NCBI RefSeq assembly: GCF_947039875.1 | Contig: NZ_CAMRAN010000005.1 | Span: 62,001-126,000, forward strand | DNA: 64,000 nucleotides | Reading direction: 5' to 3' | Origin: an uncultured Photobacterium sp. | GTDB taxonomy: Bacteria > Pseudomonadota > Gammaproteobacteria > Enterobacterales > Vibrionaceae | Part shown: piece by piece, positions 31,996 through 41,110 of the stretch | Numbering within the stretch: position 1 is the first letter of the stretch | Layout of the letters: every line of letters begins with the position of its first letter | The notes under the pieces: generated by a model | Seen by the model: the letters and a program-made list of their open reading frames with translations, nothing else | What the model was told of the DNA's origin: nothing | Database searches by the model: none | Made by a program: the position numbers and the translations under genes

Positions 31996-32020
31996 TTAAA
32001 TGTAAATAGTTTACATTTAA
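31996..32020. promoter_or_regulatory. Perfect palindrome, possible operator
   Basis: TTAAATGTAAA-TAG-TTTACATTTAA. Confidence 0.35.
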
Positions 32021-32330
32021 TTTTAATTAGAAATTGATATAACAATAGATCTAATCTTATTGTTATTTAATCATTTTATTTTGGCACTCACTTCGTTATT
32101 TTAAAACGTTAATTTTCTTTACCCTTAATATTAAACTATATTTTATTTTCAATTTATATCTTTGTTTTTATATGACTTTTTATTATTTCATCGTATTGAA
32201 TCGTAATTCAACCTGCGGCATTTGGCAAATGTCAATATTCCTCGATACTCTATATATTGATAATTTGACGATTTTATTAATAACTGTTCAACTTAATCTA
32301 TAAAGTACTCAATGATTAAGGAGACTACTC

Positions 32331-32630
32331 ATCAAAATATTATCTGCAGTCGCAATTACCCTCATTCTATCTGGCTGTGCTGGAAGTGGCATGACGAGTC
32401 AAGCAGCAGCGGCTAAGGTCAAGAGCATGAGCACCTCTGAACTGTGCTACCACAACGCTTTCGGGTACTCAGGTACTAAAAAAATGAAAGAACGTTTAAT
32501 ACATGCCACATCGATGGAAATAATCAATCGCAAAGCATCTAACTCTCCAGAGTGCTTAGAGGCATTAACGCGCGGTTCAAACGACTTCGATCGACTAAAG
32601 CAGCAGAAAAACAATACGGATAAAAGCTAA
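32331..32630 (+). CDS. Small lipoprotein, apparent ATC start
   Basis: TAAGGAG SD 7 nt before ATC; (M)KILSAVAITLILSGCAGSGMTSQAAAAKVKSMSTSELCYHNAF...; lipobox LSGC lies upstream of the first in-frame ATG (32391). Confidence 0.6.
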   Translation: MKILSAVAITLILSGCAGSGMTSQAAAAKVKSMSTSELCYHNAFGYSGTKKMKERLIHATSMEIINRKASNSPECLEALTRGSNDFDRLKQQKNNTDKS

Positions 32631-33061
32631 ATCTTAATCGAGTTAATTAAATAGCTTCGATGCTGTTATGCCAAAGCAACTTTTGAGGCCGAATTCGTTT
32701 ATTACGTGCTATTTTTGAGTATCATCAGCTAAAATAGCACGCATAAATGTCTTTTAGACTATCAAACTGTTCAGGAAACAATGAGCTATTTTAATCCTCC
32801 CCTCTCGCAAATATTCACTATAGCTAATGAAAAATATCGCTTTCAGAGGGAATATTTAAAGATAAATAACAACGACTCCACTTAATTCCATATTTAATAA
32901 CGCAAAACAACAAATTCTCATTATAATTAATTAACAAACAATTAAACTGATATTAATAAACCTTAATCAAGCATGAATAAGTTTTGACTTAATACAGCTA
33001 AAGGAAAATCTAATGTTGCAATAGCATAACTTGAACCCTTTTACAGTCAGACGTAACATGC

Positions 33062-33159
33062 ACATACCATTATTTGAGAGGACACCGCTTTGAACACACC
33101 CAGTCGATACTGGAATGAGATTTTTCTCCGTTAATTTGTCCTCTTCTGCTTTGGTATGT
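33062..33159 (+). ncRNA. Candidate structured leader RNA upstream of corA
   Basis: Outer stem ACATACCA/TGGTATGT, symmetric 7x7 internal loop, inner stem AGAGGACA/TGTCCTCT enclosing hairpins CCAGT-CGAT-ACTGG and GAGA-TTTT-TCTC. Confidence 0.45.
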
Positions 33160-33321
33160 AAGTTGACAATGTTTAACTGTCAGCATGCACTTTCCTAATA
33201 TTCGTTGCTTCTGCTTAAATCTTATTATTCCAGTTTTGCATTGGTCGACGCTGTTTTTATCAGCCTCAAATCGTGTTTTAAAGTGTTCTTTATATCATCG
33301 CCATTAGTGGAGATATAATAC

Positions 33322-34275
33322 ATGCTGAACGCATACACATTAAACGACCTACGTTTACAACGTTTAGATTTAGACGATCAAGATCCTATTTCATCAGCAT
33401 TATGGGTTGATCTTATCGAGCCCAATGAAGCAGAGCGTGAACGGGTTCAACAAGAACTTGGTCAAGGCCTTGCTACACGCCCTGAATTAGAAGACATTGA
33501 GGCCAGTGCGCGTTTTTTTGAAGATGAAGATGGCTTACACATTCACTCATTTTTTTATTTTGAAGATCTAGAAGATTATGTAAGCAATGCAACCGTCGCT
33601 TTCACCATTCGTGATGGTCGTTTATTTACTTTACGCGAACGTGAATTACCCGCTTTTCGTCTTTACCGCATGCGAGCGCGTACGCAGCGTTTACAGCAAG
33701 GCAATGCTTATGAATTACTACTTGACCTATTTGAAACAAAAATAGAGCAACTTGCCGATGTGATTGAAGATATTTATAGCGAACTAGAATCAATTGGTAA
33801 AACCATTTTAGGCGGCAACAAACCCGGTGCTAATTTTGATCAGGCTTTATCACATCTTGCAAAACAAGAAGATGCGGGCTGGAAAATACGTTTGTGCTTA
33901 ATGGATACTCAGCGAGCATTAAGCTTTTTAGTCCGCAAAGCGCGTTTACCTGAAATTGAATTAGAACAAGCTCGTGAAGTGTTACGCGATATTGATTCTT
34001 TGCTACCGCACAATGAATCTTTATTCCAAAAGGTTAACTTCCTAATGGATGCGGCAATGGGCTTTATCAATATTGAGCAAAACCGCATTATTAAAATATT
34101 CTCTGTGGTATCGGTTGTATTTTTACCACCGACACTGGTTGCATCAAGTTATGGTATGAACTTTAAGTTTATGCCTGAGCTTCATTGGGAACTCGGCTAT
34201 CCCTATGCATTAGGGTTGATGGTGCTAGCGGGGTTTGCACCTTACTTATTCTTCAAACGTAAGGGTTGGCTATAA
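33322..34275 (+). CDS. corA: Magnesium transporter CorA
   Basis: 317 aa; C-terminal [27 protein letters not shown] with YGMN motif and two TMs. Confidence 0.94.
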   Translation: MLNAYTLNDLRLQRLDLDDQDPISSALWVDLIEPNEAERERVQQELGQGLATRPELEDIEASARFFEDEDGLHIHSFFYFEDLEDYVSNATVAFTIRDGRLFTLRERELPAFRLYRMRARTQRLQQGNAYELLLDLFETKIEQLADVIEDIYSELESIGKTILGGNKPGANFDQALSHLAKQEDAGWKIRLCLMDTQRALSFLVRKARLPEIELEQAREVLRDIDSLLPHNESLFQKVNFLMDAAMGFINIEQNRIIKIFSVVSVVFLPPTLVASSYGMNFKFMPELHWELGYPYALGLMVLAGFAPYLFFKRKGWL

Positions 34276-34311
34276 GCCACTATTAATCTTTGTTACACAA
34301 CCGATTATTGT

Positions 34312-34346
34312 AAAAAAAGAACCCTACTTCAAAGCAGGGTTCTTTA
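34312..34346. terminator. Bidirectional intrinsic terminator
   Basis: aaaaaaagaACCCTActtcaaaGCAGGGTtcttta between convergent genes. Confidence 0.7.
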
Positions 34347-34404
34347 GTATTTATCGTCAATCGTCACTGACTGACAGTCTAAAATAACTGTTATTTGCTA
34401 ACCG

Positions 34405-37400
34405 TTATAATTGTGGGTTTAGACCTAACTTTTCTAACACTAGCTTAAAGTTAGCTTGACGCTCTTTGGCATTATGCACTTCGCCAGTCGAACAAACAGA
34501 GTCTGGACAACCACGGTTCACAATACCTGAAACATCATCAATAAAATCAGTCCCTTTTAGGCCACCATCAACGTACTTTTTCAGTTCGTTATAGTAATTC
34601 CAATCTGCATATTGACCACCTTCATCAGAATATGCTTGAACCGATGTAACCCAGTAGAATAAACCTGCAATCCATTTGATTTCTTTGTTCTCTTCAGAGC
34701 TACAGATTAAGCCTGGGTTCGAACAGAAATCCAGATCAGCATACAATGGGTTTGCCGGTGGTGCTTCAACGGTTACGCCATCAATTGTTTGACCAATCGT
34801 TGCAGGATCAACATGTGAGCGGCCTAAGTAATGGTTAAGCGTACCAAAGTTCTGGCGACCCGTAGTTTGAATAACACCACGTCCCCACCAGCCACAACCT
34901 TCAACACTCTCTTGGCTACTACCATCCCAAAGGAATGTACCTGCTTTTTGACCAACATACGTTTTACACGTATCGCGTTCCCACACTTGCTTTGAGGTAT
35001 CCACTTTCTCTGGCACATCATTACAGTGACCGCTGTTAGTCCAACGACCAACACTGCCATTAACCAGCAAACCACGCTCTTCTAATACCGCATTAGGTGC
35101 TGCAAATACTGGAGCTGGCGCGCCATACCATTTAGCATGCGTTAACGCGCTCACTTCCATCTTGTTATCACGAGGACAAGAATATGCGTAATCTAAGCCT
35201 GAATTAGGGTTTACACCATAATCTGCATATTTCTGTCCTAGCTGACCACAACTTGCTGACATTGGATAGTCTGCAGGTGCGCCATATTTAACTTCAGACC
35301 AGTTATTCTCATCACACGCATTGTAACGAATAGTTTCTTGCATACTTTGAGCTAAGAATGCAGCAATCGCAACTTTAGCGTAAGTGATGTTCGTTGTATC
35401 ATCTGCTTCATCATTTAATAGCCAGAATTTATTCCCTGCAACGCCAATGTTATGCATTGCATTTAGACCATCAAGGAAATCATCCCACTTATAAACGGTA
35501 GATGGAATCCATTGTGATTGTGGTGTTTCATAAAGGAACACTTCGTTATCCATCACATCAGCAGCACTAGTTAACTCACGGTTAAGTACTTCAATACGGG
35601 TTAACGAACCTTTTTCTAACTCTTTACCAACATAGTACAGTGGCACTTTAGCATTTTGGTAAGATTCAATTTTCGCCGTTAAATTAGTACTATTTTTATC
35701 AAACAATAGCGCAAAAACATTGCTGTAAGCAGCTTTACGAAGTTGTGCTTTATGTGTTGTATCACCCATAAAGTAGTTAGCCGCTTGCTCTGTTGATATA
35801 TTTGCCAGCATCGCAGGCGTTTTTACAAAATCAGTCACTTGCTTAACGTATTCTAACGCGTTATGCCATTGATCACTTGATAATGGCGCTGTTGCACTTG
35901 ATTTAGTGAACACAACAAAATCAGCTTTAGTTGCGCTATCAGCTTTATAAAGTGCTAATTTATCTAATAGATCAGCCGTATGATTAGACGCTGAATCCCA
36001 TACTGACTGACGGCCTGAATGAGTATTAAAGGCAAAATCACCAATCGTTAAAGACCAACCAAATGTCGCTGCTGGTGCTAATGTCGATACAATAAGGTTA
36101 TGTGCTTGTACCCAACCTTGTAGATCATTGCTTAGTGCATTGATCGCATCAATATCAATGTTACTACCCGTACTATCAACCGCTTTAATTAGTGCTTCTT
36201 TAGCCGCAATATTTTGTGATAATAAAGTCTTGTCTTGCGTTGCCTTATCGAGCACATCACTACTGATAATAATCGATGCAGAATCCGTTTGAGTCGCTGT
36301 TTCAATCATCGATACAAACGATGCTGCTAGCTTATCAACATTGGTTAAATCTGCACTACTGCTTGCTTCAAAAGTTAATGTCGCAGGAGCCGTTGAAGAT
36401 GGACTTGCAACGACAAATGTATTTGGCCAACCTGCAACTTCTAAACGAACAGGATCCATCGGATTTGGTAGTGAAAGTAGTGGTGCAGTACCCGGCTCAG
36501 AGCCATCACAATTTAGATGCAGCGCCCATGAGCTATCACTACCAGGCGTTGTTTGGGTCCAGTAAATAGCAGAATAAGCAATATTGTTATGCACCATAAT
36601 ATCGCCACCTGTTGCATGATCGCCACGCGTCCAGTCAGGGTAAACATTAAATTCTTCACACAACCCACCCGGTGGTGTTACTGGCGGCTCTACGGTTTCT
36701 TCTTTAACGGTAATAGTTAAACTTGTGTTTGAAGAAAGATCTTGTGCATCCGTTGCAATAGCGCTCAGTGTTACGCTACCAGATTGAGTCGGCTGCCAAT
36801 CACAACTAAATGTAGTTGCTACAGCGGCATCAAAGCTACAAATTTGTTGATTATTGGCATTAACAACCACTGTTGTTAAGTCTTTATCTACATCTGAGGC
36901 ATTAACAGCAATAGAGACAGTATCCGTTTTATTAACCGTTGAGCCATTTGCTGGAGACGTAAAGCTCACCACAGGTGCAATAAAATCTTCATTAGTTTCA
37001 GCTTCGATTTTCACAGAAACTGATTTTTGTTCTATTTTTTGATTATTTTTATCAAACACAAACACATTAATAACAGCACTACCCGCTTCACTTGGCGTCC
37101 AAGTTTGAGAGTAAAGCATAGTATTTTGAGTGATTGCTTTTTCAGCTAATTTAGTACTATTAACCCAAAACTCAACTTTAGATGCTAACTCACCCTCAAT
37201 ATTGGCTTTGATTACAATCGCTTCATTAACCTTCAGCAACTGACCCGCTATTGGCGATAAAATAGATACTTCTGTTACATCAGGCTCAGGCAACGGCTCA
37301 TCAGAACATTCTGTTAGCTTCCAGAACCATGAATCAGCACTTGGTGCTTCCCATATACCTGGGTTATTTTGAGCAATAAAGCACTGACCGTTATAGGAGA

Positions 37401-37743
37401 CAACATCGCCATTTTTGACTTGTGTGGCACCAGGAATGAAAGGAATAATACCATCAAGATCTGGGTTCGGGTTCGGATTTGGTTCAGGATCTGGAGTCGG
37501 GTTTGGATTGGGCTCATCAGAACATTCAGCAGACTCCCAAAACCATGAATCAGAGCTTGGTGATTCCCATATTCCAGGATTATTTTTGGCAATAAAACAT
37601 GCGCCATTATAAGCAACCATATCACCATTTTGAACTATTGTTTCTCCAGGAACAAAAGAAACAATACGAGCGTCAGCTGCGTAAACATTACCACTAAGAA
37701 TAGCGCTAACAATAGCTGCTGTTATTTTATTTATTTTTTTCAC
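34405..37743 (-). CDS. Secreted multidomain chitinase (GH19-like catalytic domain, CBM5/12 and Ig-like modules)
   Basis: Signal peptide; two near-identical N-terminal CBM5/12 modules (GDMVAYNGACFIAKNNPGIWESPSSDSWFW), NPNPTPDPEPNPNP linker, Ig-like repeats; catalytic-type GCGWWGRGVIQTTGRQNFG. Confidence 0.85.
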   Translation of the reverse strand: MKKINKITAAIVSAILSGNVYAADARIVSFVPGETIVQNGDMVAYNGACFIAKNNPGIWESPSSDSWFWESAECSDEPNPNPTPDPEPNPNPNPDLDGIIPFIPGATQVKNGDVVSYNGQCFIAQNNPGIWEAPSADSWFWKLTECSDEPLPEPDVTEVSILSPIAGQLLKVNEAIVIKANIEGELASKVEFWVNSTKLAEKAITQNTMLYSQTWTPSEAGSAVINVFVFDKNNQKIEQKSVSVKIEAETNEDFIAPVVSFTSPANGSTVNKTDTVSIAVNASDVDKDLTTVVVNANNQQICSFDAAVATTFSCDWQPTQSGSVTLSAIATDAQDLSSNTSLTITVKEETVEPPVTPPGGLCEEFNVYPDWTRGDHATGGDIMVHNNIAYSAIYWTQTTPGSDSSWALHLNCDGSEPGTAPLLSLPNPMDPVRLEVAGWPNTFVVASPSSTAPATLTFEASSSADLTNVDKLAASFVSMIETATQTDSASIIISSDVLDKATQDKTLLSQNIAAKEALIKAVDSTGSNIDIDAINALSNDLQGWVQAHNLIVSTLAPAATFGWSLTIGDFAFNTHSGRQSVWDSASNHTADLLDKLALYKADSATKADFVVFTKSSATAPLSSDQWHNALEYVKQVTDFVKTPAMLANISTEQAANYFMGDTTHKAQLRKAAYSNVFALLFDKNSTNLTAKIESYQNAKVPLYYVGKELEKGSLTRIEVLNRELTSAADVMDNEVFLYETPQSQWIPSTVYKWDDFLDGLNAMHNIGVAGNKFWLLNDEADDTTNITYAKVAIAAFLAQSMQETIRYNACDENNWSEVKYGAPADYPMSASCGQLGQKYADYGVNPNSGLDYAYSCPRDNKMEVSALTHAKWYGAPAPVFAAPNAVLEERGLLVNGSVGRWTNSGHCNDVPEKVDTSKQVWERDTCKTYVGQKAGTFLWDGSSQESVEGCGWWGRGVIQTTGRQNFGTLNHYLGRSHVDPATIGQTIDGVTVEAPPANPLYADLDFCSNPGLICSSEENKEIKWIAGLFYWVTSVQAYSDEGGQYADWNYYNELKKYVDGGLKGTDFIDDVSGIVNRGCPDSVCSTGEVHNAKERQANFKLVLEKLGLNPQL

Positions 37744-38278
37744 TTAACGTCCTAAGTATACTCACTCGTTTTAACAAACCTAAAGCACTTATCCTTATAG
37801 TAAGTATCATTGTTGTATTCCGTACAACTTACTTATTTTTAGTATTTTGTTTTTACTAATGAAGTGTTACTGACCATATGATTGCATATAATACAACTTA
37901 ATCTTATAGCTATCACTAGATTAACTAATACTTTGTGTAACAAAGAGTTAAAGTGTTACAATAAATGTAACAACACTAAAAACACATACCTTTCAGAAAT
38001 TACCTCTGCTAAATAAAAGATTTATGTAGAATAAAAGTGTCGATTTATAAATGCTTTTCTAATTACTAATAGCTTTCATTCTTAATTAAAATATAGTTTT
38101 TTATGTCAGCCTTTTTATAAGACATATAACGTCAATAATCATTCCTTAATATCATTTAATAATGAATACCGTATTATTAAAGATTAAGGCTTTTTGTCAC
38201 TCTAAAATAAGGTAACATAGCGCAGTACACCTAACGTATTAGATAGCAATTTTTTCGAATGAGATTAAGGTAAAATCA

Positions 38279-38572
38279 ATGGATTACCAACATTACTATG
38301 AAGCTATGATCGAAATATTAGTTGATAATTTTGATACGGATATTGGAGAATACAATGGTAAAATTGAGCTATCTGTTGATGAATATAACGACAGTTGCAC
38401 CATTGCCAAAGAATTTGATGTTGCTTATAACCCAGAACATACAGTATTAGATGTATTACAATTAGCAACACCTGAAGTTGCTGAAATAACATCTTATATT
38501 GTTTCTGCTCCCGCACTAGGTTGTCTTATTGATTATTTAGAAGATGAATTGATTGTTGATTTTGAAGATTAA
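38279..38572 (+). CDS. Hypothetical small acidic protein
   Basis: 97-aa ORF followed by a terminator hairpin. Confidence 0.55.
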   Translation: MDYQHYYEAMIEILVDNFDTDIGEYNGKIELSVDEYNDSCTIAKEFDVAYNPEHTVLDVLQLATPEVAEITSYIVSAPALGCLIDYLEDELIVDFED

Positions 38573-38744
38573 TCCTCTTCGCTAACACCTTATTTTAAAA
38601 AGCTAACAGTTATCCCTGTTAGCTTTTTTATTAGCTGATACTAAAAAGATTTCATTAACATCTTTAATCATATAAATAATGCCTTACAGGCAATTTTATC
38701 ATTAAAGGTATTAATTATTTTAAATATCAATTGAAGATTAATTT

Positions 38745-38996
38745 ATGTTCGATACCATAAAGCAACCAACCACTCATCATCACAATTGCATAACAAATAA
38801 TATAAAACAAAGGATGCAGCTCAAAATCTATATCAAACTAGAAGGTATCACTTGGAAAGTTACGACTGATGGTCAATGGTTACTGCTGAGTCCATATGAG
38901 GCTATTGATATTAAATTACCTTTCATTTGTGAGCACACACATTTTAACGATATCATCAGTCTTTATTTTAATGAAAGTGAAATCTTAACAGACTAA
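38745..38996 (+). CDS. Hypothetical protein
   Basis: 83-aa ORF, no recognised domain. Confidence 0.35.
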   Translation: MFDTIKQPTTHHHNCITNNIKQRMQLKIYIKLEGITWKVTTDGQWLLLSPYEAIDIKLPFICEHTHFNDIISLYFNESEILTD

Positions 38997-39299
38997 GGCT
39001 AACAATAGCCTACTCTTTAATCATCGATTATTACCACTCAATATTCATACCGTACTCGCTGTTACTACAGCGGGTTTGAGAAAAACAGCAACTAACGCTT
39101 ATATCCCAATAATTGATGTAATTAATCCCTGCACAGCACTAATAATGTAACTAGCTTATCTATTCACATACCGATACCTGATATAAAAAACTCACCTCTT
39201 ATCATAAACCATTATTTTTTGGATATTTAGGTGTCTTAGGAGGAAAAATACAATTCACATACTACCGAAAAAAATCATGATTAAAAAAGGATTTTAATA

Positions 39300-39446
39300 A
39301 TGAATACCCGACAAAAAATTGCACTTGGGCTAGGCTCAGGATTACTTATCGGTTCCGTTGCAACAGTATTGCCCACTTTTCAATTTGGTTGTTTTGTACT
39401 CGGATTAATCTTATTCAATTACGTTATTATTACTAAGAAAAACTAA
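39300..39446 (+). CDS. Small hydrophobic (membrane) protein, 48 aa, absent from ORF track
   Basis: MNTRQKIALGLGSGLLIGSVATVLPTFQFGCFVLGLILFNYVIITKKN with upstream AAAGGA; 3' end overlaps the convergent ORF. Confidence 0.5.
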   Translation: MNTRQKIALGLGSGLLIGSVATVLPTFQFGCFVLGLILFNYVIITKKN

Positions 39447-39871
39447 CGTTTAGCAATAACAGCGAATTTATATTGGCACAACCATATCACAGGTATAACG
39501 CAGGCAGTAGTAGTAATAATGTCACTTAACGTATGGTACTTCTGATGCATCATTAAAGCGGCATAACCCACCATAGAAAGTACCATCCCCCCTCTTAATT
39601 TTGGGGTATATACAAGAAAGTAGCCAATAAAAACAAGCGCAATGGCGGTATGGGTACTGTAATCCAAATTAAATGCCGGCCACATCCCCAACGCATTATC
39701 AAAAAACATAACTGCATAAATAAAAGCCGTTGAGAGCAAGACTCCACTCAACGCGAATAACCCACTTCTCATCCCCTGCTCACGTCTTAATTTCACCATA
39801 CTAATAACGCATATAATGACAATCATTGGAGTATAAAGATCAGCAACAAAAGCCCATTGTTCAAAAGTCAT
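39443..39871 (-). CDS. Integral membrane protein, PAP2-like
   Basis: 142 aa, multiple TMs, LDYSTHTAIALVFIGYFLVY. Confidence 0.6.
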   Translation of the reverse strand: MTFEQWAFVADLYTPMIVIICVISMVKLRREQGMRSGLFALSGVLLSTAFIYAVMFFDNALGMWPAFNLDYSTHTAIALVFIGYFLVYTPKLRGGMVLSMVGYAALMMHQKYHTLSDIITTTACVIPVIWLCQYKFAVIAKR

Positions 39872-39995
39872 TATTGGTATTTTCCAAATAAATAATACCT
39901 ATATTCACATAGATAATGGGGTATTTCATCTGTTTTAAATGCGAGGTACGAAAATTTAGGCCCACTTTATAGTACCAGTCAAATAACCAAATTAT

Positions 39996-40231
39996 TTAGC
40001 CGAGATGGTTTGGGTATTGGAGGATGTGAACCCACTTTTATTGCACCAATTAAATACATCACTATTTTATTCAGACAAAAAAACGCTAAATTCTTAACGG
40101 CTTTCTTAAATTTGGCGGAGCTGATTTGGGTATTAGAGGATTTGAACCCGCTTTTATTGCGCCAATTAAATATATTGCTACTTTTACTTAGACGAAAAAA
40201 AGCCAACATTTAAATGTTGGCTTTTTAAGAA
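39996..40231 (-). repeat. Decayed tandem repeats of the tRNA-Ser 3' end plus downstream sequence
   Basis: Two units of about 114-122 bp starting TTTAGCCGA/TTTGGCGGA and carrying GAGGATNTGAACCCNCTTTTATTGCNCCAATTAAATA; end directly at the intact tRNA-Ser. Confidence 0.65.
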
Positions 40232-40233
40232 TT

Positions 40234-40324
40234 TGGCGGAGAGATAGGGATTTGAACCCTAGATACGCTATAAACGTATGCTGGTTTTCAAGACCAGTGC
40301 TTTCAACCGCTCAGCCATCTCTCC
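40234..40324 (-). tRNA. tRNA-Ser (anticodon TGA)
   Basis: RC GGAGAGATGGCTGAGCGGTTGAAAGCACTGGTCTTGAAAACCAGCATACG...CTAGGGTTCAAATCCCTATCTCTCCGCCA. Confidence 0.95.
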
Positions 40325-40570
40325 ATGCGGCGTATAATACAATTCACATTAGCTACTGTAAACTCAAAAACGATCAACTGATTAATTTTAAAACGTTTTT
40401 TAATATATTTCACCTAACAGATACAGTTAGATAACTAAAACCATTTATCTGTGGTTATTAAATGCACACTTTCTATGTTTCTCTTTTAGCGTTGCTATCT
40501 TTATTTTCGTTATCTCAGTAGTGATCCGTTATAATAGAAATAGTTATCTCATTATTAGACTGAAAAACAC

Positions 40571-40903
40571 ATGGCAAACAAACCAGACTTTACGGAAGAA
40601 GAATACCAAGCTTTTGCTCAGCTAATGGATTCCTATAATCGAACCTTTGCAATTTCACTCACCACCTTCCTTTTGTCTATTCTAGGTTTTATTGTTGCTG
40701 AAACTCAAATAGGTTACGCCATCACTGATACTATCCGTTGGATATTTGGCTTATTGGTTGTATTACCGTTAACGATTACCGTTATTGGCTCAAAACGGGA
40801 TTTTAATAATTTGGCGTTTAGCATGCCAAAAACAATTCTCTATTCAGCACTTAATGCAGTAAGCCTAATTACTATCGTTGCGCTGGTTTTTAACCTTAAT
40901 TAA
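40571..40903 (+). CDS. Hypothetical membrane protein
   Basis: 110 aa with two or more TMs. Confidence 0.6.
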   Translation: MANKPDFTEEEYQAFAQLMDSYNRTFAISLTTFLLSILGFIVAETQIGYAITDTIRWIFGLLVVLPLTITVIGSKRDFNNLAFSMPKTILYSALNAVSLITIVALVFNLN

Positions 40904-41013
40904 CACTTCTCATCCTCTCCTCCATTTATTTGATTCCAATAATGAACCGCCAACTCACTGACGGTTCAAAATAAATAAACCACTAATACAATGATAATAA
41001 ACAAATAAATCAT

Positions 41014-41036
41014 AACATGCATTTTAAATGATTCTT
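41014..41036 (+). promoter_or_regulatory. Putative NsrR-like binding site 1 upstream of norV
   Basis: AACATGCATTTTAAATGATTCTT compared with the remembered NsrR consensus AAGATGCATTTnAAATGCATCTT. Confidence 0.55.
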
Positions 41037-41065
41037 TTGCATTGACAGATATTTCCTCGAGGCAT

Positions 41066-41088
41066 AACATGCATCTAAAATACAACTT
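41066..41088 (+). promoter_or_regulatory. Putative NsrR-like binding site 2 overlapping the predicted norV -10
   Basis: AACATGCATCTAAAATACAACTT; TTGACA at 41042-41047 then 17 bp to TAACAT at 41065-41070. Confidence 0.45.
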
Positions 41089-41110
41089 AAAGCGTTAGAG
41101 GAATTTTAAA

